The translations under genes and the position numbers were made by a program. From assembly GCA_028751875.1 (NCBI GenBank), contig CM054159.1, positions 10,447,826 through 10,511,825 of the forward strand: a DNA stretch of 64,000 bases. Direction: 5' to 3'. The notes beneath the pieces were generated by a model that was given only the letters and a program-made list of their open reading frames with translations, was not told the DNA's origin and made no database searches. Positions 32,900-44,338 of this stretch are shown here, piece after piece. How positions within the stretch are numbered: the stretch's first letter is position 1; each line of letters begins with the position of its first letter. The DNA comes from Rapana venosa. Its lineage: Eukaryota > Mollusca > Gastropoda > Neogastropoda > Muricidae.

Positions 32900-34565
32900 C
32901 TCCGTCAGTTGACTTCACCTTTGGCTAGTCTTTGGACTTCCCGTTGTTCTTTTCAAATTTGGTTCGTCTTTGTTGGGACTTTCTTGTCAGTTTTCAAATG
33001 TTGTTAATCTTTTATGACTTTGCTGTCAGTTGTTTTCAAATGATGTTAGTCTTTGTTTGGCCTTCCCTGTCAGTGCTCTTCAGATTTTGTTAGACTTCAT
33101 TAGGACTTCCGTGTCAGTAGTTTAAAAATTTGGTTTCAGTCTTTGTTAGGACTTCCCAGTCAGTTCTCTTCAAACTTGGTTTAGAGACTTTGGCCTTTCC
33201 TGTCAGTTGTCTCCAAATTTGCTTAGCGTCTTTGTTTGAAATTCCCGGTCAGTTCTCTTCAGATTTGGTTAGTCTTTGTTAGAACTTTTCCCGTCAGTTG
33301 TTTTCAAATGTTATTAGTCTTTGCTGGGACTTCCCTGTCAGTTCTCTTCAATCTTGGTTAGTCTTTTTATGGACTTCCCTGTCGGTTCTCTTCAAACTTG
33401 GTTGGCGTCTTTGTACTTCCCTGTTAGTTCTCTTCAAACTTGGTTGGCGTCTTTGTACTTCCCTGTTAGTTCTCTTCAAACTTGGTTAGCGTCTTTGTAC
33501 TCTCCTGTTAGTTCTCTTGTCTTTGTACTTCCCTGTTAGTTCTCTTCAAACTTGGTTAGCGTCTTTGTTTGTACTTCCCTGTTAGTTCTCTTCAAACTTG
33601 GTTAGCGTCTTTGTACTTCCCTGTTAGTTCTCTTCAATCTTGGTTAGCGTCTTTGTACTTCCCTGTTAGTCCTCTTCAATCTTGGTTAGCGTCTTTGTAC
33701 TTCCCTGTCAGTTCTCTTCAATCTTGGTTAGCGTCTTTGTACTTCCCTGTTAGTTCTCTTCAATCTTGGTTAGCGTCTTTGTACTTCCCTGTTAGTTCTC
33801 TTCAATCTTGGTTAGCGTCTTTGTACTTCCCTGTCAGTTCTCTTCAATCTTGGTTAGCGTCTTTGTTTGAACTTCCCTGTTCTCTTCAAACTTGGTTAGC
33901 GTCTTTGTACTTCCCTGTCAGTTCTCTTCAAACTTGGTTGGCGGCTTTGTACTTCCCTGTTCTCTTCAAACTTGGTTAGCGTCTTTGTACTTCCCTGTTA
34001 GTTCTCTTCAATCTTGGTTAGCGTCTTTGTACTCTCCTGTTAGTTCTCTTGTCTTTGTACTTCCCTGTTAGTTCTCTTCAAACTTGGTTAGCGTCTTTGT
34101 TTGTACTTCCCTGTTAGTTCTCTTCAAACTTGGTTAGCGTCTTTGTACTTCCCTGTTAGTTCTCTTCAAACTTGGTTAGTGTCTTTGTACTTCCCTGTTA
34201 GTTCTCTTCAAACTTGGTTAGTGTCTTTGTACTTCCCTGTTAGTTCTCTTCAAACTTGGTTAGCGTCTTTGTACTTCCCTGTTAGTTCTCATCAAACTTG
34301 GTTAGCGTCTTTGTACTTCCCTGTTAGTTCTCATCAAACTTGGTTAGCGTCTTGGTTTGTACTTCCCTGTTAGTTCTCTTCAGATTTGGTTAGCATCTTT
34401 GTACTTCCCTGACAGTTCTCTTCAAACTTGGTTGATGTCTTTGTTTGAGCTTCCCTGTCAGTAGTTTTTAAATTTAGTTAGTCTTTGTTTTGTATTCCCT
34501 GTTAGTTCTCTTCAAATTTGGTTAGCGTCTTTGCTAGGACTTCTCTGTCAGTTCTCTTCAAATGA
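32900..34565. repeat. 42-bp minisatellite, roughly 35-40 units
   Basis: Unit of 42 bp containing TTCTCTTCAAACTTGGTTAG and CGTCTTTGTACTTCCCTGTT. Because 42 is divisible by three, plus-strand frames (33569-33979, 34101-34373) encode a 14-residue repeat, YFPVSSLQTWLASL. Central units are nearly identical, while those before 33300 and after 34400 are diverged. Irregular units with an extra TTTG or a deletion at 33500-33560 recur at 34030-34100. No start or splice context suggests translation. Confidence 0.95.
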
Positions 34566-34900
34566 TCACTGGGCACCAATGATTGCTTCAGTATTCCTTG
34601 CTAAAAAGCTAGTTTGAAATAAGACATATTTAAATAAATAAAGGGTATTTAAATAAAATAAAGGGAGATAAAATTTAAAAATAATAAAATCCAACATAGT
34701 GAAATGAGATAAAATTTAGAAATAAAACCAAAAGTAGGGTATAATAAAAATGAAATAGAATTTTTAAAACCTAAAATAAAATAATAAAATGAAACGAAAT
34801 AAAATAAAACAAAATAAAATAAATGAAAATAAAATGAGATAGAATAAAGCCAAAACTAGATTGACAAAATAAAATAGGGAAAAAATTGTGCAAGAAATCT
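34566..34900. repeat. A-rich (AAATA)n-like low-complexity region
   Basis: Dominated by AAATAAAATAA-type words between two minisatellites. Confidence 0.8.
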
Positions 34901-34949
34901 GAGAGCAATCTGGGTGACAGTGATCTCATCGTATACACCACCAGCTACA

Positions 34950-35964
34950 ATGGCTTTGAGACTGGTCATGAGCCATTGTGACTGGGCCATCCCTTTCCAT
35001 TTCTGATATTTCTTTACGTCTGAAAATACTTCCACCTTCAATGGCTTTAAGATTGGTATTGCAATTCTGTCATCCCTTTCCATTTCTGATATTTCTTTGT
35101 CTGAAAATACTTCCACCTTCAATGGCTTTAAGACCAGTATTGCAATTCTGTCATCCCTTTCCATTTCTTTTATGTCTGAAAATACTTCCACCTCAACGGC
35201 TTTAAGACCGGTATTGCAATTCTGTCATCCCTTTCCATTTCTGATATTTCTTTACGTCTGAAAATACTTCCACCTTCAATGGCTTTAAGACCGGTATTGC
35301 AATTCTGTCATCCCTTTCCATTTCTGATATTTCTTTGTCTGAAAACACTACCACCTACAACGACTTAAGATTGGTATTGCAATTCTGTTATCCCTTTCCA
35401 TTTCTGATATTTCTTTATGTCTGAAAATACTACCACCTTAAATGGCTTTAAGACCGGTATTGCAATTGTCGTCCCTTTCCATTTCTGATATTTCATTATG
35501 TCAGAAAATACTTCCACTTTCAATGGTTTTGAGACAGTGGTCATGAGGCATTACAATTCAGTCATTCTCTTCCATTTCTGATAGGTTTCCTGACGTCTGA
35601 AAACGCTTCCGCCTAGACAAGTGGTTATGTATGATGGATTGTGACTAGGTCATCTCCTTCAGTTTCTGATATTTCCTTATGTCTGAAAATAAAACCACCT
35701 ACAACGGCTTTGAGATTGTGGTCATGAAGCATTGTGATTGTCATCCTCTTCCATTTCTGGCAAGTTTCCTTATGTCTGAAAACACCCATCATCTACAACA
35801 GCTTTGAGACGGTGATTATGAGGCATTGCAATTTGGTCATCCCTTTCCAGATCTAATAGGTTTCCTTATGTCTGAAAACACCACCACCCACAATGGCTTT
35901 GAGATGGTGGTCATTAGGCTTTGGGACTCGTTCATCTCCTTCCATTTCTGATAGGTTTCTTCAG
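34950..35964. repeat. About 83-bp minisatellite, 11-12 units
   Basis: Each unit has CTGAAAATACTTCCACCTTC, AATGGCTTTAAGACCGGTAT, GCAATTCTGTCATCCCTTTC and ATTTCTGATATTTCTTTACG. Starts of CTGAAAA recur near 35020, 35101, 35175, 35258, 35339, 35420, 35502, 35598, 35684, 35777 and 35872. Units after 35500 carry a TGGTCATGAGGCATT variant. The spacing (74-96 bp) varies by small indels. Confidence 0.9.
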
Positions 35965-36163
35965 CCTTCCTCCCATCCTTAACTAAACACGGGTCCTAGC
36001 CTGGCGAGTCATCCTGTGGATCATCTGGGAGTTGAGCAGGGCTGTGAGAAGTAAGTGGATCAGCTGGAAATCGTCTGTTCGGGACTGGGGCCAGATTCTG
36101 TTGGTCATCTTCTTCATTGCTTCAAGGAGAGGGGCTAATCCGCTTCGTGAAATCCTTGCATCG
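35965..36163 (+). ncRNA. Possible exon of a spliced transcript
   Basis: Bounded by GTTTCTTCAG (acceptor-like, in the last minisatellite unit) and TCG|GTAAGTACTG (strong donor). A 44-codon open stretch from 36032 has no motif I know. Together with 36656-36743 and 36981 onward it could form a noncoding or 3' UTR transcript; no coding frame runs through all three. Confidence 0.3.
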
Positions 36164-36655
36164 GTAAGTACTGAACAGCTACAGTTGAGACTTTATTATG
36201 TACGATTTTGTTGTCGTTTGTTTTTGTTGGGTTTTTTGGGGGGATGGTGGGGTGGGGTGGGTGTTTTATCTCTATGTTGACAAGAAGTTCACAATCCCTT
36301 TAAACGAGTCCCTTAGGTGTTTGCTTATAAAGAGATAGTGGTATTTGGTTGCTGAAGACATGGAAGCTTTCTGTATCTGGAATGGAGAGTATCATGATTG
36401 TGTGGAAAGAAAAACCGCCTTGCTTGCCAATTTAAAAAAAAGTACTGATATAGTGTATTTTGATTAGAAAACTTGATGTTCCATTGTAATGTGCTTGAAT
36501 ATTTAACTCCATAATAAATTGGTTGGAGTCAAAATTCTGCTGTAATGGTGAAGAAGCATGGTAAAATCTGTCGGATAAAATCATATCATTGTAATGTCTG
36601 CACCAATAAAACAACTAGGGTTTTCAGTCTGCTGACAATGACTTGCTGCTTTCAG

Positions 36656-36743
36656 GGGTTCTGGGTCTGGAATCAAGTGCCAGTGACCTGACGTGTGTGA
36701 GAAAGCAGCCATCGTGACCTGCGTTTCCTAAAGGCTAGACAAG
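36656..36743 (+). ncRNA. Possible second exon
   Basis: Bounded by TTGCTGCTTTCAG and AAG|GTATTTAT. All three frames contain a stop, so a coding internal exon is unlikely. Confidence 0.3.
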
Positions 36744-36980
36744 GTATTTATATTTCTGCTTCCTTTTTAAAAAATTTTATTTCGTCTCTGACCTGATACT
36801 GTTTTGTCAATATATTTTCCTTTCTATTGTTTCTGCCCACGTTTTGTGTGTGTGTGTGTTCCTCAGCTAGAGCTCTGAAGTTCATGATCTTCGGGTTTTT
36901 TTATAAATAAATCATGCACTGCTAAAGTTGGATCTTTTTTCTCCTATTCTAAAGTTTGTGATTTTTATCTATTCAACCAG

Positions 36981-37250
36981 GTACTGTATAAGCCAGAACA
37001 GTTCCAGTGAAATCCAAAGTCAAATGGGACTGCGAAACCAGGCCTTCAACTAGCCATCCAATTTTTTGTCTGCTACAACTGCATCAGAAACTGCCATGCA
37101 CAGGATGGACTTCTGTGCTACTCCAGATCATGTTCCCAGCACAACTGAAGTGAAAGATGAAGCAGCCATTTTTCTTCCGAGACAGAAGGAGCCTTACTGA
37201 AGGGGAACAAGGTCTTATGTATGTATATTCAGCTGATAAAACAAACGATA
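36981..37250 (+). ncRNA. Possible terminal exon
   Basis: Follows TATTCAACCAG. GC content is higher than in the following AT-rich repeats up to about 37210. No long frame. End uncertain. Confidence 0.25.
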
Positions 37251-37379
37251 TGTAGTGTTGTGAATTTGTTTTGATTCAAAGTGATCCGATCCACTTATTT
37301 GGAATTTGTGCTAATAAGCTCAGAAGTAATGCTGCTTTCAAAAGTGTTCATGAATTGAAATTGTTACTAAATGTTGAGC

Positions 37380-37760
37380 GCGAATAATTTTGATATTTTA
37401 GCTCATTAAGCAAGAGATAAAATGTGATAATGTCTTTACAGAATAATTGTGAATTTGTTTTTGTTGCAAAATGGCATCAAATAATTCTGATATTTTTGCT
37501 AATAAAGCAAAAGATGAAATGTAGTCATGTCTTTATAAAATATGTGCATTTTTTGGTTGCAAAATGGCATCAAACCATGTTGATATTTTAGCTGATTAAA
37601 AAAGATGAAATGTGATAGTCTTTAAAGAATAAATCTGAATTTAGTTTGTTTTGACAAAGTTACATCAAACCAACATATGAGCTAACAAAAGATGAAAAAT
37701 GTACATATCTTTAGAGAATGATTGAGATATCAGTCTGTTATGTCAGTTATATGATCAAAG
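37380..37760. repeat. Degenerate tandem repeat, about 95-bp unit
   Basis: Three to four units share TTTTGATATTTTAGCT, AAAGATGAAATGT, GTCTTTA and TTGCAAAATGGCATCAAA. Unit starts near 37388, 37484 and 37579; a fourth is strongly diverged. Confidence 0.7.
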
Positions 37761-38307
37761 CAAATTCATATTTAAGGTAACAAAGTAAGAAAACAGGCAA
37801 AGACGTAAAACATGATAAAAGGATAGAATGCCTGTTCAGATGAAAATTGCAGAAAAAGCTGATGGATTGAAATGTTGGGTTTTTCATTTAACATTTTTGT
37901 CGTAAATCTTATGAAAAAGCAGTATGGCTGGTATCCTCAATAATGCCTGCTATTAGTTGCCCTAAGGGAAAAATGAATTGTGTAATATGATATTGACACT
38001 GGATATTAGAGGAAACTAGTACCTGTTTTGCAGGTTTGAGTCATTTTGAATTTGAAGTGAATGTCCAGATTTAAAGTGAATGGGTTGGGTTTTTTTGTAG
38101 TTGTTGGTGTGTTGAAAGGGTTGTGTGTTGAGTTTGGTGGTTTAACTTGGAGCTTGAAGTGAATCTCGATTTTTATGTGTGCATGTTGCAAGAGGGTTAA
38201 TGTTAAGTGGCCACTCAACTATAGTACAATGGAAGAAGAGGAATTAAAATTACAATCAAGAACCCCCCCTCCCTCCCCAAAGAACCCCTTCCACCCCCAA
38301 GTTCATT

Positions 38308-38405
38308 GGCTAGAGCTCTGAGGTTCACCAATAGATTTTTTTTCTGTGTGCGACTGTTCTTGGCCACCATTAAGGCATCTGCATTCCGACTTCAGGGATG
38401 ATAAA
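38308..38405 (-). mobile_element. S4 tail fragment, minus strand
   Basis: CTAGAGCTCTGAGGTTCACC, GCGACTGTTCTTGGCCACCA, TTAAGGCATCTGCATTCCGA. Confidence 0.75.
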
Positions 38406-38463
38406 AATTTATTTTTAATTTATTTTTAAATCACAAAAGTGTTATATAATTTTTAGGGAAATG

Positions 38464-38560
38464 GTGTGTGTGTGTGCGAGCGTGTGTATGTGTGTGCATG
38501 CGTGTGTGCCATGTGTGTGTGTGTGTGCATGTTGTGTGTGTGTGTGTGTGTGTGTGTAAG
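38464..38560. repeat. (TG)n microsatellite
   Basis: Interrupted (TG)n with GCATGCG, just downstream of the S4 fragment. Confidence 0.9.
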
Positions 38561-38718
38561 GGGATAGTTGTGGGGAGGAGACATTGGTTTGGAAGGAGAG
38601 GCAAGGGAGGGAAGGGGTTGTTTAGGAGGGGTGTGGGTGCACATTCAGAGCAGTGGGGGTAGAATATAAAAGAGGGCTGGCTGATAGAATTTTTCTTACA
38701 TTGTTTTTGTGTGTGTGT

Positions 38719-38848
38719 GGGGGGGGGGGGGGGGGGGGAGGTTGTTCCTAGGCTAGAGCTCTGAGGTTTGCTAATGGCGAGATATTTACATATGCAACCG
38801 TTTTTGGCCATCGTTAAGGCAGCCACATTCCGACTTCAGGATTTATAT
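38719..38848 (-). mobile_element. G20 run followed by S4 tail, minus strand
   Basis: G20 at 38719-38738, then the S4 tail 38748-38848 with CTAGAGCTCTGAGGTTTGC, CAACCGTTTTTGGCCATC and GTTAAGGCAGCCACATTCCG. Confidence 0.75.
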
Positions 38849-39479
38849 TGTTTACCTTGAGCTTTAGGTTTTTTCTTAAATGGATGCAACTTGTTCAAAA
38901 ATCTCTCAGGCCTGAAATCACTTAGCAAAACTGGAAATATTGTGGACACTGAAGTCCAGTACATAGCCTCAGCTTTTGATGGAAGTGGTGACGCCGAATT
39001 AAAGTTCCATACTATTTCGAGATAAGTATGGCCATTGTGGTCAGTAGGGCTCTAAACTACATGAAAGGAAAGGAAATACCATTGTGTCTATAGCTACACA
39101 CTATTTATCTGTGTGCCTATTGTGTCCACATGCAGTCTAACATTCAGACAGACCAGCTGACAAACAACCCCTTAACCCCTGTTAAACACTAACCTTAACC
39201 TTAACAATAACCTCAACTCTAACCCTGGCCCCACATGTGGACACAAAAGGCAGGTAGACAAATTGTATATGCTGACACAATGGCTAAAAAAATTTTTCTT
39301 TTAGGTTCATTACAGTTGAATTGTTCACTGAGAGTAAATGGATAAGCACAGAGCTGCTTTACATAATGTGCTATCAAAAACAAAACAAAAACGAAATTCA
39401 TACTGTGAAACAGTAAAATGATCAATTTTAAATGCACCAAAATGATCATTATAATCAAAGACCAATATGTTTTAAATTT
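38849..39479. other. No gene; short telomere-like words
   Basis: Contains AACCTTAACCTTAAC near 39191-39205, too short and irregular for a telomeric array. Otherwise nothing. Confidence 0.5.
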
Positions 39480-39580
39480 TGTTCCTCGGTTAGGGTGGCA
39501 AGGTGTATAATTGGTCATATTTTCGCATACGCGACCATTTTCCCCTCCATTAAGGTAGCCATATCCCAACTTAGGGAATA
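39480..39580 (-). mobile_element. S4 tail fragment, minus strand, diverged
   Basis: GTTCCTCGGTTAGG, TTTTCGCATACGCGACCATT and CCATTAAGGTAGCCATATCC. Confidence 0.65.
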
Positions 39581-40111
39581 TGGTATCACTGTCATAGTCA
39601 AATATCACTCCTAGGAAGTGGGGGTGATGGGGGGTGGGGGGATGTTTTGGTATATAGGGATAGAGAAAGAGGTGTAATGACTGGGGATGAGGATGCATTT
39701 TAGAAGAAAAAAAGGGGTGCTGACTTTAGAATGCATAAGTGGTGTGTGTGTTTATTACTAAAAAGGAGAGGTAGAAACTATGTTTAGGTTTGTGGGAATG
39801 AGAAATAGTGAGAGTGTGTGTCTGTGTGTATTGGCAGTATATTTGTCAACTTGTTTGTGTGTGGCTTTGTGTGGGTGAGTAGGGGGGGGGGGGGGGGAGG
39901 GGGAATGAAGTGGAAAATAGCAATTACTGAATTAGTTCTGTGTGTGTATGGTCTAAGAAATCTGTTAAATTGCTAGATTTGCAGCTGGTATCAACATTTG
40001 ACTTGTTTAAATTAACCATGATTTAGAAAGAATGGAGTTGGAAGAAGCATTGGAATTCACATGCCCCAACCCAAAAAGCAGTATTTTAATCATTTCAAGA
40101 ATTTGTTAAAC
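39581..40111. other. No gene; G16 run
   Basis: G16 at 39882-39897, flanked by TG-rich DNA. Confidence 0.5.
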
Positions 40112-40180
40112 AACCAAAAAGGTCGCATATGCAAAATCCCACTGTTGGTGAACCTCGGAGGCCTAGCTGAGGAACAAAAA
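40112..40180 (+). mobile_element. S4 tail fragment, plus strand
   Basis: GTCGCATATGCAAAATCCC, TTGGTGAACCTCGGAGGCCT and AGCTGAGGAACAAAA. The opposite orientation to neighbouring fragments shows independent insertion. Confidence 0.7.
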
Positions 40181-42400
40181 ACCAACAAATTTACAACCTT
40201 GCTTAGAAAAGGTGTTTTCCCCTTATGTTATTGTATTACAAAAATCTGGTAAAAGAAAACCATTTTACCTTTCATTTTATGTGTATGATATTGCAGGCAT
40301 CTTGAATTGGTGTGTCCTGTTAGCTTATTTCCGTGCCTTTAGCTTTGCTGCAAGTCGGGGACATGCCCATTACCCAGGTTGTAACACTCCCTGCCCATTA
40401 ATAGACTGCTCCATCTGCATCTCTTCTAGCTGTCTTTGATTCCCATTGTCAGCACAAATGTACTCTATTGACAGCCTTTTTACTTTTTTGGTTTTGTTTT
40501 GTTCAATATGAAAAGGAAAAAAAGTGGGGGAAATAGGGGGTTGTATGCCCCACGATGTAATTTTTAACCCCAACCCCCCTCCCCCCTCAAAAAAATACCT
40601 CCCCCCAACGAACAACAACAACAAAACCTGAAAGAGTAACGGAAAAAGATGGGAGAAAAAAGGAATGAAAGAAGAAATAAGTGGGAAGAGGTCCAGAGTT
40701 CCCACAAGCAAAAATCTGGTTGTGTTGGCAAGACTAAAGTAGTGAAAGATGTTTCATCAATCGGCGCTCATTGCTGCATGATTTATTGTCTTTCTTTCAT
40801 TTATCCAAATTTTGTACTATATCTGTCATGTCCATTTGTGCAAATTTTCTGCAAGTTGGAACTTCACTTCGAATGTGTGTATTCCAAAATTCCAGTGTAG
40901 TAAATGTGAATGTATTCTAGCAGATCATTGTGAAAACACAGTGTGGTACAGGTTGTCATTTTGTTTTGGTCGGCCTTTCTCCTTGCTTTTACTTTTGTGC
41001 TCTCATGAAACCTGGCTTGTATAAAAGTTGAAATTGCTTTAGCGTGTGTGTGTGTGTTTTCAGTGATTGGTTGTAAAATGTTTACAAGCAATTGTACGAA
41101 AACACTTGGCTGTATTGCTCTGGTTTGGGTTTTTTGTGTGTGCTTTAAATCAGTTTGTTCAAGTAGAAGAAAAACATACATTTCAGCAAGGAATTCTGGT
41201 GGACATTTAGTTTTGTATTTAAAGCACGCATATTTTTCCACTTTTATCGCTGATTACATCTTCGGCATTTTTGTATTTTTAATAATTTTTAAAAAAAATA
41301 TATATTTATTTTTAAAGTACAAAAAAAAAACCCATTCAATATAGTTTTCTTAGACTTAATTACCAAAGGACGATGTTCATTTTATTCTTGTCTTTTTCAT
41401 GTGCTCAATTTGAATCAGTTTATTGCCGATGCCCTTTTTGTATTAATAATTTTCTGTCAAACATATTGCCCTTTCTTGAATGAATTATAGGATGCTTTTA
41501 AAATGACATGTTCAGTAATAGTGGGTTTTTTGTTGTTTTGGCATTTGATGTCAATATTCATTTTGAAGGCTTTGGTTTGTTTTGTTTGCTTTTGGGTTGC
41601 AAATCTTTTTTGTTTTGATTTGTGCAGTTATGCATGTTCCAGAATCCCAACCGAACTTTTACAACCCAGTTTATTTACCAATACCATAATTATGTGATCA
41701 GATCCAAGCTTGTCCATCTAAAGTATAGAAAATGTTCCTTTTTTTTTTTAGAGAATCAACAAAGGATGTTTTCCTGTAGCCAACATTGCTTCTATTTTGT
41801 CCTGTATTTCATAACAGGCCTTGTACAAATTTGATGATTTCCTTTAAACAAGTGGTGAGCACACACCCCTGGCACTTGACTACCCAACTGACTTTCTCCT
41901 TCAAAAAATTCAAGCTTTCCACAACTCTCTCTTTGTTTGAAACTTCCAAGGTAACGTTTTGCACCGAGACTTCAGTGTGTCTGTGCTTTCTGGCTGTAAA
42001 GATAAACATGGCCAGAATTAACCTTTTTGTGAATTCTGTGTTTTCAAAACATATTGGAATGCACTCTCCATTGCGGTCTGAGGTATTTTCAAGTTTGTGA
42101 TAATTCAAAAGTAAACAAAAGTCAGTGGGTCTGTCATTGTCACTGCTGGTCAGAGCATTGGGAAAAGCCTACCTCCCCCTTCAGAAAAAAGAGAGGCTGG
42201 AGGGGGTTGGGTAGCCGGCTCGCAGCTGAAATGTAAAAAAAAAAAATGAAAAGGAAATTCAGTTATTTAAACAACATTGTCAAAACTTGGAAAGTTATGG
42301 GAAAAAATGACTGAAAATAAAACTTGACAAAACGTTTTTATTCAGAGTTCCATTCATGAATGACTGTGTTTACAAATGTAGAGTATGTGCACAAGATCTG
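40181..42400. other. AT-rich DNA, no gene recognised
   Basis: Several open frames below 130 aa without known motifs. At the end there are facing polyadenylation-like words, AATAAA (42316-42321, plus) and TTTATT (42337-42342, AATAAA on minus). Transcript ends are possible but unproved. Confidence 0.4.
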
Positions 42401-42839
42401 ATGCGTATACACCTTTTTTTGTACCTATCTCCCCCACTCCCGTTATCTCTCCCCTCCCCCCCCCCCTCATTGTCATAAACTATTAATCATCTCTCCCTTT
42501 CCTATATTCAAATGTACTCTATCAGGCCATCACATAATTATACACAAACTAGCATTTACTGATTTAGATGTATTCAAATGCCTGTCAGAAATAAAACATG
42601 CATGCTCAAGATATGTACTCCTTAGTACATTCAAACACACCTTACACAATATAAATCTTAAGTTCACCAAAGCATGGACAACCTGTGAAGGCTGTGCAAG
42701 GGCTGGAGGGAGAGTGGTGGGGGGTTGATTCCTATTGAATGACCGTTGCTTGCAAAATGAGGAAGCAAAAGGGATGATGGCATCACAGTGAGACTAAACA
42801 TTCCAGTGTTTGTTTTTGTTCAATAGCTTTGTTTTGATT
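42401..42839. other. No recognisable feature
   Basis: C-rich patches near 42430-42470, otherwise AT-rich DNA. Confidence 0.4.
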
Positions 42840-43200
42840 TTATAAATTCTTTTAAGGATAATGAAATAACACTTGTGTGCTTTTGCTTTTTTTTCTTTTT
42901 TTTTTTTTAATACATTCAGTCCCTATGTGCATGCAGTTTGTAAATTGTCACTCCTGCACACAATGGCTGACTTTCAGGAGTAAAAAAAATCCCTACGACT
43001 TTTATAGGATTCAAACCCCGCAAGCTTCCAGTCTGTAACCCAAAGCACTAACCACTGCACCATGGCGGCTGGTGTAGCTGGTATACTTTTCTATGAATTT
43101 GAAAGATAGGTGGGTTTTTGTGTGTGCAAGATTTTTCGCCTCAAGTTAACACACAAGATCTCAGTTTATTGTCTCATCCATATGACTTGGGCTTTTGAGT
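42840..43200 (-). mobile_element. S3 SINE, minus strand, rearranged
   Basis: AAGGATAATGAAATAACACT, CATTCAGTCCCTATGTGC and CACAATGGCTGACT, then GGATTCAAACCCCGCAAGC (inverted B box) and CTAACCACTGCACCATGGC (inverted A box) by 43070. A further S3 body piece, AGATCTCAGTTTATTGTCTC, follows at 43155-43180, outside the normal order. Confidence 0.7.
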
Positions 43201-44242
43201 TAGAAGCATTTGCAATATTCATTTTCTCCATTCACTCTCTCTTACACATTGACACATGCAAAAACAACACACGCAAAAATCCATATGGACCCCCTTTATT
43301 TCAATCACAAGCATATCCAAATACATCAAACAAAACAAACGCACACAAAAAAAAGAGTATCAGAACTATATTACACCAATACACTTCATGAATAAAACCA
43401 ACAAACCGGCTACTTTAAACACCAAAAATATACTGATCAAACCGATACAATTACAATCCAAGATAATAACGGGTACCATTTCTCTCCAACAAGCAGGCGA
43501 CAAGACTAAACCTCCTGAACCATAAGGCTGAAACAAAACAAAACAAAAAATAAGACTGCCTGTCACTGTAGAGGTATGCCTCAAGTGGCTTGTGGAATCG
43601 GGTTTAACCTGATCGTTCAAGATAGATTGTGTTCTATTTGGATCGAGATCGTTCAGGATAGATCGTGTTCTATTTGGATCAAGCACAAACGGCCAGCTCG
43701 CATCCTTCACTTTTAATCAGTGCTCGGTTTAAAGCTACAGGTCCCCTTGTGTGCAAGCATGTACGCCTTGTGAATGTAGTTGAAGCCTCAGAGCACACAG
43801 CAGTTGCCTTTCACTTTATATACCTTTCGAAGGTTTTGTGTAGTAGTTGCCTTTCTCACACTGACTGGTTGGAACAAACAGGTCTGAAATGGATTGTCCG
43901 AGCCAAAAGGTTGAAAAGGATAATCTGTCGCCTACTTCACAGCACAAAGTTCCTGGGTTCAAGATTATTTTCAACTTTTCACTAGCACACACACAACCCG
44001 AGCAAAGAACAAGTAAAATTTGTACACTAAGCTAAAACGTCTGACAGTAAGCCTAACTTTAAATTTGTGAGAAATTCACAAACGAAGGATGGGTAGACCT
44101 GTGTTGGAGAGAAGATTCATCAATCGAGACAATACTTCCATGCCGTGTATGTCTTGCAGTTATGTTCATGTTAATGTGGTGCGAGTGTTCTCTGCAAGTC
44201 TGACAGGCAAACTCAGACCACAACTGTGAATGAGATGCATAA
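43201..44242. other. No gene recognised
   Basis: A-rich (43250-43550). GATCGTTCAAGATAGATTGT and GATCGTTCAGGATAGATCGT form a short direct repeat at 43611-43667. No conserved ORF. Confidence 0.45.
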
Positions 44243-44338
44243 GGGCGGTGCTGCTCTTGTGGCGACGCGCTCTCCCTGGGGAGAGCAGCCCAAATTTCAC
44301 GTAGAGAAATCTTGTGACTTAAAGTGGTATAAAATAAA
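44243..44338 (+). mobile_element. S2 SINE 3' end
   Basis: GGCGGTGCTGCTCTTGTGGC, GACGCGCTCTCCC and GAGCAGCCCAAATTTCACG, ending in AT-rich DNA. The head is missing. Confidence 0.8.

Noticed and set aside
33569..34373. Repeat protein with 14-residue units
   Set aside because: The open frame follows from the 42-bp period; there is no start, signal or splice context and the units decay at both edges.
33300..34560. CRISPR array
   Set aside because: The repeats are contiguous 42-bp units without unique spacers, in a eukaryotic context; the 83-bp and 31-34 bp arrays likewise.
39180..39230. Telomeric repeat
   Set aside because: AACCTTAACC words are too few and irregular; probably chance.
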